A DNA stretch of 64,000 nt, from NCBI GenBank assembly GCA_963593905.1, contig CAVBBL010000002.1, positions 1 to 64,000 on the forward strand, written 5' to 3'. The stretch comes from CAG-791 sp963593905 (lineage in GTDB: Bacteria > Bacillota > Clostridia > Lachnospirales > Lachnospiraceae). The notes below the pieces were generated by a model. That model worked only from the letters and a program-made list of their open reading frames with translations, searched no databases and was not told the origin of the DNA. Shown here in pieces: positions 15,356 to 24,141 of the stretch (position 1 is its first letter; the number at the start of each line of letters is the position of its first letter). The position numbers and the translations under genes were made by a program.

Positions 15356-15730
15356 ATGATGCTGATCGAGATAGATTTTAACAGCGATGAGGCAATTTAC
15401 CAGCAGCTGCGAAACCAGATCATTCTGGGAATCGCCACGTCCCACTTTACAGAGGGAGAGGTCCTTCCCAGCGTTCGGGCGCTGGCAGAGACCATCGGGA
15501 TCAATATGCACACGGTAAATAAGGCCTATACAGTGCTGAAGCAGGACGGCTTTGTAAAGGTGGACAGACGCCGGGGCGCCGTGATCGCTGTGGATGCAGA
15601 TAAATGCCGTGCCATGGCCTCGGTGAAGAAGGAACTGCGGGTACTGCTGGCAGAGGCCAGCTGCCGCAATCTCTCCAGAGAGGAAGTACATGCATTGGTA
15701 GACGATATTTACGACGAATATGAGGATTAA
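15356..15730 (+). CDS. GntR family transcriptional regulator (YtrA-like)
   Basis: This 124-residue DNA-binding protein has the winged-helix domain at about 10-76 (IYQQLRNQIILGI, then LPSVRALAETIGINMHTVNKAY). A short helical tail follows instead of a large effector domain, as in the YtrA subgroup. AGGAGGT lies 6 nt before the ATG. Its stop is 1 nt before the start of clpC, so the two are in one operon. The inverted repeat at the promoter suggests self-control. The effector is unknown. Confidence 0.85.
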   Translation: MMLIEIDFNSDEAIYQQLRNQIILGIATSHFTEGEVLPSVRALAETIGINMHTVNKAYTVLKQDGFVKVDRRRGAVIAVDADKCRAMASVKKELRVLLAEASCRNLSREEVHALVDDIYDEYED

Positions 15731-15731
15731 T

Positions 15732-18176
15732 ATGAATAGACCAGAATATACACAAAGTGCTGCCAAGGCACTGAAGTACGCTGCCAAAGCAGCAAAGGAG
15801 CGTAATCAGCAGTTTATAGGCACCGAGCATCTGCTCATGGGACTTATGCGGGAGCCGGAAGGCGTAGCGTCCCGAATCCTATCCGAGAACGGGCTGGGAG
15901 AAGAGCAACTGAAAAAGATGATCGAGGAGATCAATGCCGAGAGCAGTGCAGTGGCTGTGCTGGACAAAGAGGGCTATTCTCCCCGTGCCGCACAGGTTCT
16001 GGCGGATGCAGCCTTTCAGGCAGAGAGATACCACAGTGCGCAGATCGGTACCGAGCATCTGCTGCTGGCCCTCATAGCGGACGGGGACAATGTGGCGGTG
16101 CGCCTGATCGGGGGCATGGGTGTCAATCCGGCCAAGCTCTACTTTGAGACCTTGGCAGCCATAGGAGAGGATCCTTCCCTGCATAAGGAGGACCTGCAGG
16201 CATTCCAGACCGGCGGCAGAAGAGCAGGGATCCTGGAGCGTTACAGTCGGGATCTGACTGCATTGGCAGAGGCAGGAAAGTTAGATCCTGTCATCGGCCG
16301 CAGCGAGGAAATCTCCCGCGTGATTGAGATCCTGAGCCGCAGAACGAAGAACAATCCCTGCCTGATCGGCGAGCCCGGGGTCGGCAAGACGGCTATCGCG
16401 GAGGGATTGGCCCAGCGGATCGCTGACGGAGAAGTGCCCTTTACTGTGCAGAATAAGCGGGTATTGACGCTGGATCTTGCCGGCATGGTGGCAGGCTCCA
16501 AATACCGCGGGGAATTTGAAGAACGTATCAAACGGGTCATTCAGGAAGTTAAGCAGGACGGCAATATCCTTCTTTTCCTGGATGAAATGCATACCATCAT
16601 CGGTGCCGGAGGTGCAGAGGGAGCCATTGATGCCTCCAATATCTTAAAACCTTCCCTGGCCAGAGGAGAGATTCAGCTCATCGGTGCCACTACCGTGAAT
16701 GAATATCATAAGTATGTGGAAAAGGATGCAGCCCTGGAACGTCGTTTCCAGCCCGTGATGGTAGAGGAACCCACCCCGGAACAGGCATTACAGATTCTGC
16801 AGGGCGTGGCCGGTCAATATGAGACCCATCACGGTGTCAAGATCACGCCGGAGGCATTGCAGGCGGCGGTGACTCTTTCTGTGCGCTATGTCAATGACCG
16901 TAACCTGCCGGATAAGGCCATAGATGTCATCGATGAGGCGGCTGCCGCAGTGCGTCTGCACGCCGTAGAAGGAAATCATCCTGTAAAAGATCTGCAGGAG
17001 CAGATCGATGCGCAGGATCGACTCATGGCGGAGGCTGTCAAAGCCGGTAATCTGGAGGAGGCGAGAGCCTGCCGGGACAGACAGGATGCCCTGCTGAAGA
17101 AGTTAAAGAGTGCACAGAAGCGCTATGAAAAGAAGGTAGAAGAGCAAAAGATCCTGGTGACCGAGGAGGATGTTGCTACCGTAATCTCCAAGTGGGCAAA
17201 GGTGCCGGTAAACCGCCTGACGGAGAAGGAGAGCGAGCGTCTGCTTCGTCTGGAGGACGAGCTTCACAAACGCGTGGTGGGACAAGAGGAGGCTGTAAAG
17301 GCAGTGGCCAAGGCTATCCGCAGAGGACGTGTAGGCCTGCAGGATCCCAACCGTCCGATCGGCTCCTTCCTGTTCCTTGGTCCTACCGGTGTGGGGAAGA
17401 CGGAACTTTCCAAGGCATTAGCGGAGGTGATGTTCGGCTCTGAGAAGGACATCATCCGTGTGGATATGTCCGAGTATATGGAGCAGTACGCGGTCTCTAA
17501 AATCATAGGATCTGCGCCCGGCTATGTGGGTTATGAGGAAGGCGGCCAGCTTTCTGAAAAAGTGCGGATGCATCCCTACTCGGTGATTCTCTTTGATGAG
17601 ATCGAGAAGGCTCACCACGATGTCTTCAATGTGCTGCTCCAGATTCTGGATGAGGGACATATCACCGACTCTAAGGGCAGAAAAGTGAACTTTAAGAACA
17701 CCATCATCATCATGACCTCCAACCTGGGGGCACAGCGGATCATTGCGCCCAAGACACTGGGCTTCGGTGGACCCACCACAGAGAAGGAAAACTACGACCG
17801 CATGAAGAGCGGCGTTATGGAAGAGGTGCGCAAGGCCTTTAAGCCGGAATTCATCAACCGTATCGACGAAATCGAGGTCTTCCATCCTCTGACAGATCCG
17901 GAGATGGAGGAAATCGTGACGCTCCTTTGCGATGATCTGATCGGTCGGGCTAAGAAGCAGATGAATCTGATCATCAAAGTAACGCCTGCCTTAAAGAAGC
18001 ATATCGCTGGGAAATATGCAGATGCCAAGATGGGAGCAAGACCCTTAAAGCGGGCGGTGCAGACCGTCATCGAGGACGCCCTCTCCGAAAAAATCCTGGG
18101 AGAAGAGATTCATGCCGGAGACACAGTGACCATCGGCTTTGCCGGCGGCGAAGTGACCTTTACGTCGGTATCCTAA
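15732..18176 (+). CDS. clpC: ATP-dependent Clp protease ATPase subunit ClpC
   Basis: ClpC is a Hsp100 unfoldase that feeds proteins to ClpP and assists protein quality control. The 814-residue protein has two N-terminal Clp repeats (FIGTEHLLMGLM and IGTEHLLLALI). The first AAA module follows (GEPGVGKTA), then a middle coiled-coil with an UVR-like stretch, and the second AAA module (GPTGVGKTE, LFDEIEKAH). Start at 15732 is taken because GAGG lies 6 nt before it; an in-frame ATG at 15720 is inside the GntR gene without SD. In many Firmicutes clpC sits with ctsR and mcsAB; here a GntR gene takes that place. Confidence 0.93.
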   Translation: MNRPEYTQSAAKALKYAAKAAKERNQQFIGTEHLLMGLMREPEGVASRILSENGLGEEQLKKMIEEINAESSAVAVLDKEGYSPRAAQVLADAAFQAERYHSAQIGTEHLLLALIADGDNVAVRLIGGMGVNPAKLYFETLAAIGEDPSLHKEDLQAFQTGGRRAGILERYSRDLTALAEAGKLDPVIGRSEEISRVIEILSRRTKNNPCLIGEPGVGKTAIAEGLAQRIADGEVPFTVQNKRVLTLDLAGMVAGSKYRGEFEERIKRVIQEVKQDGNILLFLDEMHTIIGAGGAEGAIDASNILKPSLARGEIQLIGATTVNEYHKYVEKDAALERRFQPVMVEEPTPEQALQILQGVAGQYETHHGVKITPEALQAAVTLSVRYVNDRNLPDKAIDVIDEAAAAVRLHAVEGNHPVKDLQEQIDAQDRLMAEAVKAGNLEEARACRDRQDALLKKLKSAQKRYEKKVEEQKILVTEEDVATVISKWAKVPVNRLTEKESERLLRLEDELHKRVVGQEEAVKAVAKAIRRGRVGLQDPNRPIGSFLFLGPTGVGKTELSKALAEVMFGSEKDIIRVDMSEYMEQYAVSKIIGSAPGYVGYEEGGQLSEKVRMHPYSVILFDEIEKAHHDVFNVLLQILDEGHITDSKGRKVNFKNTIIIMTSNLGAQRIIAPKTLGFGGPTTEKENYDRMKSGVMEEVRKAFKPEFINRIDEIEVFHPLTDPEMEEIVTLLCDDLIGRAKKQMNLIIKVTPALKKHIAGKYADAKMGARPLKRAVQTVIEDALSEKILGEEIHAGDTVTIGFAGGEVTFTSVS

Positions 18177-18186
18177 AAACTCCTAT

Positions 18187-18336
18187 AGCAACGATGGCCG
18201 GTATCGAAAAGAAAACCGCTGAAGCAACTATAGCCGGTATCGAAAATAAAATCGTTGTAGCAACTATAGCCGGTATCGAAAATAAAATCGTTGTAGCAAC
18301 TTTAGCCGGCATCTTAAAGAAAATCCCTGTAGCAAC
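18187..18336. repeat. Tandem repeat of 36 nt, four units plus a partial fifth
   Basis: Units start at 18187, 18223, 18259 and 18295; the second and third are identical. Each begins AGCAAC and contains AGCCGGTATCGAAAA or a variant. The unit is a multiple of three, so it stays open in one frame on each strand (97 codons plus, 60 codons minus), but no SD supports either. The rest of 18337-18517 contains an imperfect hairpin (TAGGTCCCCTC with GAGAGGAACTA) and no gene. Confidence 0.85.
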
Positions 18337-18517
18337 TTCCACCGTGATGATAGGTCCCCTCTTTACCGGACAAGCAGTAAGGAGAGGAACTATCAGGGAG
18401 AAGTTGATACAGGGATTTTATTGTTCGTCTTTAACAATTCAGAGCCATGTAAAACTGCGCAGCAGAGAGTTTAAGAATGGGGGCTGAATAGCTGCATAGC
18501 TCTGCAAAAATCTATGC

Positions 18518-19207
18518 TCATTCTGACAGGAGTTTGATCTTAGAGCCGGAGAAGAGGAGGAGACCCTCATCTCGCATGCGGCATAATTCCCGGGAAAGGG
18601 CACTTCGGTCGACACAGAGAAACTCTGCCAGCTCCGTGCGGTTGTAGGGCAGGTGGTAGCAGCCTTTGTCGTCGGGGACCAGGGTCTGCAGATAGATCCG
18701 CAGTCTGTCCCGTACTCTTTTCTGAGCCAGGATTCTGACCTTTGTATAGAAAAAAAGCATCTGGTGCGCCATATCCTGCATAAGGTTGGCAGATACCTGC
18801 ATTCTGCAGGGACAGCCTATGGTGTTCGCGGAGGTCAGGGCGCCAAAATCCAGAAGCAGAACCGTGCAGTCAGAACTGGCCTCCAGGCAAACGGGACTGG
18901 AAGCCATGCCGGCAGCTGCCAGCTCCGATCCGAATACCTGTCCCTGCCGCAGGCGGCATATATTGACCTGATCGCCGTTTTCATCATAGATAAATTCTTC
19001 GATTACGCCGTCCAGCATGACGCCTGCTTTTCCATTTTGTTCTCCGCATTCCGTGATCCGCATACCCCGGTCGTAGTGAGCGGTCCGGGCATGCAGACAG
19101 GTGAGCACATGCTGATATTTTCTGGGGGGAACGTCACGGAAGACCCCGCTTTTCTTTAAAACAGGGTAATATTTCTCAAATGGATATGCCACTGTCTGTT
19201 CATCCAT
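18518..19207 (-). CDS. Crp/Fnr family transcriptional regulator
   Basis: This 229-residue cytoplasmic regulator has a cyclic-nucleotide-binding-like barrel at about 15-125 and a C-terminal helix-turn-helix (NRTELAEFLCVDRSALSRELCRM). The barrel contains several cysteines (CRMQ region, CLEASSDC), but no clear FNR cluster motif. It is divergent from the activase gene at 19429, and the 220 nt between them hold two inverted repeats, so it may control that gene. The signal it senses cannot be told. Confidence 0.85.
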   Translation of the reverse strand: MDEQTVAYPFEKYYPVLKKSGVFRDVPPRKYQHVLTCLHARTAHYDRGMRITECGEQNGKAGVMLDGVIEEFIYDENGDQVNICRLRQGQVFGSELAAAGMASSPVCLEASSDCTVLLLDFGALTSANTIGCPCRMQVSANLMQDMAHQMLFFYTKVRILAQKRVRDRLRIYLQTLVPDDKGCYHLPYNRTELAEFLCVDRSALSRELCRMRDEGLLLFSGSKIKLLSE

Positions 19208-19256
19208 TGTACACCATCACTTTCCATCATTTCCTATTATGTTGCTTTAACAACTG

Positions 19257-19283
19257 CACACGGAAAAATACGTGTGTTATACT
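19257..19283 (+). promoter_or_regulatory. Inverted repeat next to a -10 element
   Basis: CACACG, 8 nt, CGTGTG (19257-19276) is followed at once by TATACT (19278-19283). The arms lie where a repressor or activator would contact a promoter for the activase gene. No good -35 is visible. Confidence 0.4.
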
Positions 19284-19296
19284 CAGATAGATATTG

Positions 19297-19312
19297 GTTA
19301 GTTTGAACTAAT
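19297..19312. promoter_or_regulatory. GTTAGT-N4-ACTAA palindrome, operator candidate
   Basis: GTTAGT, TTGA, ACTAAT; the inner TTAGTT and AACTAA are perfect complements. A matching motif (GTTAGT, AGCA, ACTAAC) lies at 27455-27470 before the iron-type ABC importer. The shared motif suggests a common regulator. Confidence 0.4.
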
Positions 19313-19344
19313 CATTTCGATTATAAAACACATTACGGAAAAGT

Positions 19345-19416
19345 CAAACATGCCGGATGCAGCAAACATGCCGGATATAGCAAACATGCTGCATACAGAA
19401 AATATGCGAAACGGCA
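19345..19416. repeat. Tandem repeat of 18 nt before the activase gene
   Basis: Three clear units (19345, 19363, 19381) of the form CAAACATGCCGGATRYAG and one worn unit end directly at the AAAAGGAGG SD of the next gene. Confidence 0.75.
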
Positions 19417-19428
19417 AAAGGAGGAAAA

Positions 19429-22400
19429 ATGTTTTCATTGGGGATAGACCTGGGGACATCTACCATCAAACTGGTTCTCTTAAAGGACGGGGAATGGGTA
19501 CAAAAGTGGATGGGAGTGCATCATGGAAAGATGGCAGAATGTCTGAAAAAGGGTCTGGAGAGCCTGTCACTTGACAGGAAACAGGAGATTGCTCTGTGTG
19601 TTACGGGAAGTAATGCGGAGGTGTTGACGGCACACTTTCCTGCGGCGGCCGTTATGGGCGATATTCCGGCCGCTGCTGAGGGCGTGCGCAGGATGGTGCC
19701 GGAGGCAGGCTCTGTCATAGAAATCGGCAGCCAGGGGTCGCGGTTTATCACCGGGCTGCAGCAGGCTGTCCCCCAATTTAGGGTAAACGAGCACTGCGCC
19801 GGGGGAACCGGGTCGTTTTTTGAAGATCAGATGTCCAGACTTGGCTGCAGAATGGAAGAGTATTCTCAGCTGGTGCAGCAGGCAAGGAGTGTGCCAAGGC
19901 TGTCCGGACGCTGCGCCGTGTTTGCCAAGACGGATATTATTCACAGACAGCAGGAAGGCGCTACAGTGCCGGACATTCTGCTGGGACTTTGCTATGCGAT
20001 GATTCGCAACTACAAGGCAACCATTGTGCGCAATCTGCCGGCATGCAAGCCGGTGGTGTTCTGCGGCGGGGTTACGAAGAATGCAGGGGTAATACAGGCA
20101 ATCCGGGAAGTGTTTCAACTGCAGGCAGAAGAACTGATCATTCCGGAAAACGCCTGTTATGAAGCAGCACTGGGAGCAGCGGGACAGGCAGAGGGTGTAT
20201 ATACCGTGGAGGAACTTCTGACTGGGCTGGAGCAAAGACAGAGGACCGGGCAGGGGGCAGAACACCTTCCCCGGCTGCTGTTAAGAGAGGGAACAAAGCT
20301 GGAGGAGCCGGCAACGACAGGAATCATCCCCAGGGATGGCTGCGCACTGGGCATTGATATCGGCTCGACCAGCACGGATCTGGTGCTCATCGGAAGGGAT
20401 GGGACATTGGTGGATTTCCAATATCTTCGCACGGCAGGAGATCCGGAGGGCGCAGTGCGAAAGGGACTGGAGCGGATTCGGCAAAAGTACGGTGCGATCA
20501 CGTTCCGAGCCGTAGGCGTCACCGGATCCGGAAGAGAGCGAGTCGGCAGACGGATCGGTGCCGATGCCGTGCGGGATGAGATTACAGCGCAGGCAAAGGG
20601 GGCCGCCTATTGGGTGCCGGAAGCAGATACGGTATTTGAGATCGGCGGACAGGACAGTAAATATATCAGTCTGAAAAACGGTGAGGTAGTGGATTTCCAG
20701 ATGAATAAGATCTGTGCAGCGGGCACCGGCTCCTTTGTAGAGGAGCAGGCCGCAAGGATGGGAATCCCCATCGAAGAGTTCGGCCCTCTGGCGTTGACAG
20801 CAGAGCATCCGGCAGCTCTGGGAGAGCGATGCACGGTATTCATCGAGACAGCCATTGCGTCTGCGGCCGCGGAGGGAGTCTCCCAGGCAGCAATCGCAGC
20901 GGGATTGTGCCATTCCATCGTACAGAACTACCTCCACAAGGTGGTAGGCGCCAAGCCGGTGGGTGAGCATATCGTCCTGCAGGGCGGCGTGGATTACAAT
21001 CCGGGGATCGTAGCAGCTTTTCAGGCAGTTTACGGAGAAAGAGTGCAGGTGAGTCCCTGCTTCTCCATCAGCGGTGCCTTTGGCGCAGCTCTGCTGGCAC
21101 AGGAAGCGGTGGGAGAAGGACAAAGCCGCTTTGTGGGCTTTGAAGGGACAGCCATGCAGGAGGATACCAGAAAGAGACAGGAGATTCAGAAAAATTGTGC
21201 ACTTTATCAGCAGGCGGATCGTCTGCTTTTAGAGGGTTACACCGGAAAACGGGATCCGGAAAAGAAGACCGTGGGTATTCCCTTTGTGCTGATGATCCAC
21301 AAGTTCTTTCCTATGGCCAATGCCTTCTTTACTTCTCTTGGCTTTAATGTAGTTTTGACAGAGCCTACTAATGAGGAGACCATACGGCTTTCCCAACAGC
21401 TGGCACAGGGAGAGACCTGCTATCCGGTTAAGCTGATCTACGGTCATATGCAGCAGCTCATAGAGCAAAAGGTGGACTATATCTTCCTGCCGACGATTCA
21501 CACCATGAAGCATGAAAAAAGTCATGTGAAGCATAATTACGGCTGCGTCTACATGCAGACAGCAGCGGTGTCTGTGGCAAGGGCACTGGAACTTGAAAAA
21601 CGCGGCATAAAGCTCTTAAGTCCCGTCTTTGATCTGGATTTCGGACAGGAAGCCATGGCTGGAGCTATGGTGGGATTAGGTAAGGTGCTTGGAATCCCGA
21701 AGCCCTTCTGTGCCAAGGCGCTTCTGGCAGGAGCTATGGCAGTGCGGCGCCATACCGCCGCAGTGGAGAAAAAGGGCAGAGAACTGCTAGATTCCCTGTC
21801 GCCTTCTGACCGGGTGCTGGTGCTGATCACCCGCAATTATGGAATCTCGGATCCTATACTGAATATGGGAATCCCCGGGCTTTTGCTGGAGCGGGGATAT
21901 AAGGTGATCACCTTAAGTCATTTGCCTGCGCATTCCCTGGATATTTCTCAGGAATACGAGAATCTCTTTTATCCCTTCGGTCAGCATATCCTTTCCGGTG
22001 CCAAGATCATCGCCGCACATCCGAACCTGTATGCGGTGTATCTGACCAATCATGGCTGTGGACCGGATACCATGCTTTCTCATCTGTTTCGTCAGGAAAT
22101 GGGAGACAAGCCATATCTGCAGATTGAGGTAGATGAGCATTTTTCCAATATCGGTGTCATTACCCGGATCGATGCCTTTTTAAACAGCCTGGAGCATCGT
22201 CCTGCGCCGGAGGGCGTAAAGAGTCTGGATGCATCCCGGATCAGTGTCCGTCCCTGCACACTCGCGGCAGATCCGGAAAAAGAGATAACGCTCTATTTGC
22301 CGGCTATGGGCGCCTATTCGTCCTGTATCGCCCGTTATTATCAGGCACTTGGTGTAAAGACAAAGCAGCTTGCAGCGCCGGATGCATATGCCTGGAGCCT

Positions 22401-23349
22401 GGGACGGGCCCATACCGGTACCAAGGAATATCTGCCCTTCCCGATGCTGTTAGGGAGCATACTGGCAAAAAGCGAGGAAATAGAGGAGAAAGCGCAGTTT
22501 CTGGTTCCCCAGACCCTGGGGGCAGAGACGGACGGATTGTATGTCAGGGTCATTTATGCAGAGCTGGATCAAAAGCAGCGGCAGAAGGTAAGCCTGATAA
22601 GCCCGGTGCTGGAGACACTGCCCGTTTGTGCAAAGGATCCCGATGCCATGTTCAGAGCGATTGTGATGGGAGATCTGCTCTATAGTGCTCCCCTCCGGGA
22701 GAGAGAAGCACTGGCAATGCGTTGGGACAGAATCCTTAGCTGGGAGGAAATACACAGCGTAGCAGCAGAGATCGGAAGCAGAAGACCTGGGAAAACCAAT
22801 GGTACGCGCCTGGGAGCCGTGGGAACGCCCCTATGCCTTACAGAGCTGGATAGCGGCGTGCTGACAGTCTTGGAGGAAGAAGGCTGGGAAATCCTGCGCT
22901 CCCCCTTCAGTGAGGCATTGTGGTTTTTATGGATGGATAACCTGGACAGTAACGAGGGAAAGAAGGCATGGCTGGAGCAGATGAGATTGCAGATGGTACA
23001 GCTGCACCGGGAAATGGGAGATGCCGGCGCCTTTGCTGCCGATGCCGGACAGCTGCAGAAGTATGCCGGAGAGGCGCTGCCTGATTTTGCCGGAGGAAAC
23101 GGACGCTATCGTTTTGCAAAGGCAAGAGAGATGGGCGGACGCACACGGGGGATTCTGAACTTGGCACCACGCTATGAGAATACAGCGATGATCCTGGAGA
23201 TGCGGGGCATAAAGGAAGTGTGCAAGGCACCAATCTTTGAGATGTCCATGGACAATGACTGGGACGAAGCAGCATGGAGCCGACTGCGGTCATTTTTATA
23301 CTATGTGAGAAGGGATAGAGAGTACAATACGCTTGAGAGTGTATTGTAG
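19429..23349 (+). CDS. Fused acyl-CoA dehydratase activase (BcrAD/BadFG type, DUF2229)
   Basis: This 1306-residue protein carries two ASKHA ATPase domains. Domain 1 spans about 1-265 (DLGTSTIKLVLL, EIGSQGSRF, HCAGGTGSF). Domain 2 spans about 300-580 (DIGSTSTDLVLIG, EIGGQDSKY, ICAAGTGSF). In related activators, cysteines in CAGGTG/CAAGTG and in GRC(A/T)VF hold a [4Fe-4S] cluster, and ATP drives electron transfer to a 2-hydroxyacyl-CoA dehydratase. Both cysteine pairs are present. From ~620 a DUF2229-like region follows (KFFPMANAF, QGETCYPVKL). Domain 1 has GSQGS where domain 2 has GGQDS, so it may be weaker. AAAAGGAGG precedes the ATG. No dehydratase subunits lie nearby; the true partner is unknown. 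Confidence 0.85.
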   Translation: MFSLGIDLGTSTIKLVLLKDGEWVQKWMGVHHGKMAECLKKGLESLSLDRKQEIALCVTGSNAEVLTAHFPAAAVMGDIPAAAEGVRRMVPEAGSVIEIGSQGSRFITGLQQAVPQFRVNEHCAGGTGSFFEDQMSRLGCRMEEYSQLVQQARSVPRLSGRCAVFAKTDIIHRQQEGATVPDILLGLCYAMIRNYKATIVRNLPACKPVVFCGGVTKNAGVIQAIREVFQLQAEELIIPENACYEAALGAAGQAEGVYTVEELLTGLEQRQRTGQGAEHLPRLLLREGTKLEEPATTGIIPRDGCALGIDIGSTSTDLVLIGRDGTLVDFQYLRTAGDPEGAVRKGLERIRQKYGAITFRAVGVTGSGRERVGRRIGADAVRDEITAQAKGAAYWVPEADTVFEIGGQDSKYISLKNGEVVDFQMNKICAAGTGSFVEEQAARMGIPIEEFGPLALTAEHPAALGERCTVFIETAIASAAAEGVSQAAIAAGLCHSIVQNYLHKVVGAKPVGEHIVLQGGVDYNPGIVAAFQAVYGERVQVSPCFSISGAFGAALLAQEAVGEGQSRFVGFEGTAMQEDTRKRQEIQKNCALYQQADRLLLEGYTGKRDPEKKTVGIPFVLMIHKFFPMANAFFTSLGFNVVLTEPTNEETIRLSQQLAQGETCYPVKLIYGHMQQLIEQKVDYIFLPTIHTMKHEKSHVKHNYGCVYMQTAAVSVARALELEKRGIKLLSPVFDLDFGQEAMAGAMVGLGKVLGIPKPFCAKALLAGAMAVRRHTAAVEKKGRELLDSLSPSDRVLVLITRNYGISDPILNMGIPGLLLERGYKVITLSHLPAHSLDISQEYENLFYPFGQHILSGAKIIAAHPNLYAVYLTNHGCGPDTMLSHLFRQEMGDKPYLQIEVDEHFSNIGVITRIDAFLNSLEHRPAPEGVKSLDASRISVRPCTLAADPEKEITLYLPAMGAYSSCIARYYQALGVKTKQLAAPDAYAWSLGRAHTGTKEYLPFPMLLGSILAKSEEIEEKAQFLVPQTLGAETDGLYVRVIYAELDQKQRQKVSLISPVLETLPVCAKDPDAMFRAIVMGDLLYSAPLREREALAMRWDRILSWEEIHSVAAEIGSRRPGKTNGTRLGAVGTPLCLTELDSGVLTVLEEEGWEILRSPFSEALWFLWMDNLDSNEGKKAWLEQMRLQMVQLHREMGDAGAFAADAGQLQKYAGEALPDFAGGNGRYRFAKAREMGGRTRGILNLAPRYENTAMILEMRGIKEVCKAPIFEMSMDNDWDEAAWSRLRSFLYYVRRDREYNTLESVL

Positions 23350-23408
23350 ATTTGTGATTTCTTTGGCGCACAGCGCCTTTGAAATGGACTTGAAATAGAC
23401 TTAATCGA

Positions 23409-23446
23409 AAAAAGGCTGTCTGCAGATTCGTGCAGACAGCCTTTTT
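23409..23446. terminator. Bidirectional terminator between activase and cupin genes
   Basis: AAAAAAGGCTGTCTGCA and TGCAGACAGCCTTTTT form a long stem with A and T runs on the two sides, serving both converging genes. Confidence 0.85.
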
Positions 23447-23458
23447 GGATGGGAGTCT

Positions 23459-24112
23459 TTACTCCAGGACCAGAAGCAGGCTCATTTTAAATTTTCCCTT
23501 GGGCGTTACACTGTGCAGGCCGTTTTTATCGAAACGGAAGCTCTCACCGGCATGCAGCTCGTAATCCTGTCCCTCGTAGCCGATGACGGCTTCACCTTCC
23601 AGTGCGGTAAGAATGGCATTGCCCGGGGCACGGTGAGGGGTGAGACCTGTGCCCTCATCAAAAGCCATGAGGACAAATTTCATGTTGTCTGCATGGACAA
23701 TGTCCAGATTGGCGATGCTTCCCTCTTCATAGGAAATCAGGTCCTTCAGGACGGTGGGGGTTCCGGCTTTGATCAGATTGTTCATAGTATGCTTCTCCTT
23801 TTTTATAATAATTTCTGTGTATATAAGACCCTCTTTGGTCTGTGTGCCGCAGAGAGTATGGGAAGGAACTGCCAGGAAATCTCCTTTGCGGGCATGGACA
23901 TGGGTATTGTCCGTTCCCAGAAGAAAATCTCCTTCTCCTTCGTCTACGAGATAAAAGGTGGGGTGGTCATAGCTCTCCGGTGTGATGGAGGTGTCGGCGC
24001 CCATGGAAAACCAGGTGACCGGAACAAGGGAACCAAGTCCGGAAGGCCGGGAGATGGTCATCCCCTCCCGGATCGGGCGCATTTGGGCTATCGTAAAGGG
24101 GGCAGATGACAT
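23459..24112 (-). CDS. Double-cupin domain protein
   Basis: The 217-residue protein has two small cupin barrels, about 35-105 (HPTFYLVDEGEGDFLLG) and 145-215 (ILTALEGEAVIGYEG). Cupins are metal-binding beta barrels with enzymatic or sensing roles. Histidines in THVHARKGD and LTPHRAPGN could bind metal. AAAGGAG lies just before the ATG. It is the last gene of the iron-type ABC importer operon, 29 nt after the ATPase gene, which hints at a role tied to the imported compound. Function is not known. Confidence 0.75.
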   Translation of the reverse strand: MSSAPFTIAQMRPIREGMTISRPSGLGSLVPVTWFSMGADTSITPESYDHPTFYLVDEGEGDFLLGTDNTHVHARKGDFLAVPSHTLCGTQTKEGLIYTEIIIKKEKHTMNNLIKAGTPTVLKDLISYEEGSIANLDIVHADNMKFVLMAFDEGTGLTPHRAPGNAILTALEGEAVIGYEGQDYELHAGESFRFDKNGLHSVTPKGKFKMSLLLVLE

Positions 24113-24141
24113 AAGACTCCTTTCTGCCTTTTGATGCGTGA

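Noticed and set aside
18194..18487. 97-codon frame over the 36-nt repeat (and a 60-codon frame on the other strand).
   Set aside because: The frames stay open because the unit is a multiple of three; no SD or family resemblance.
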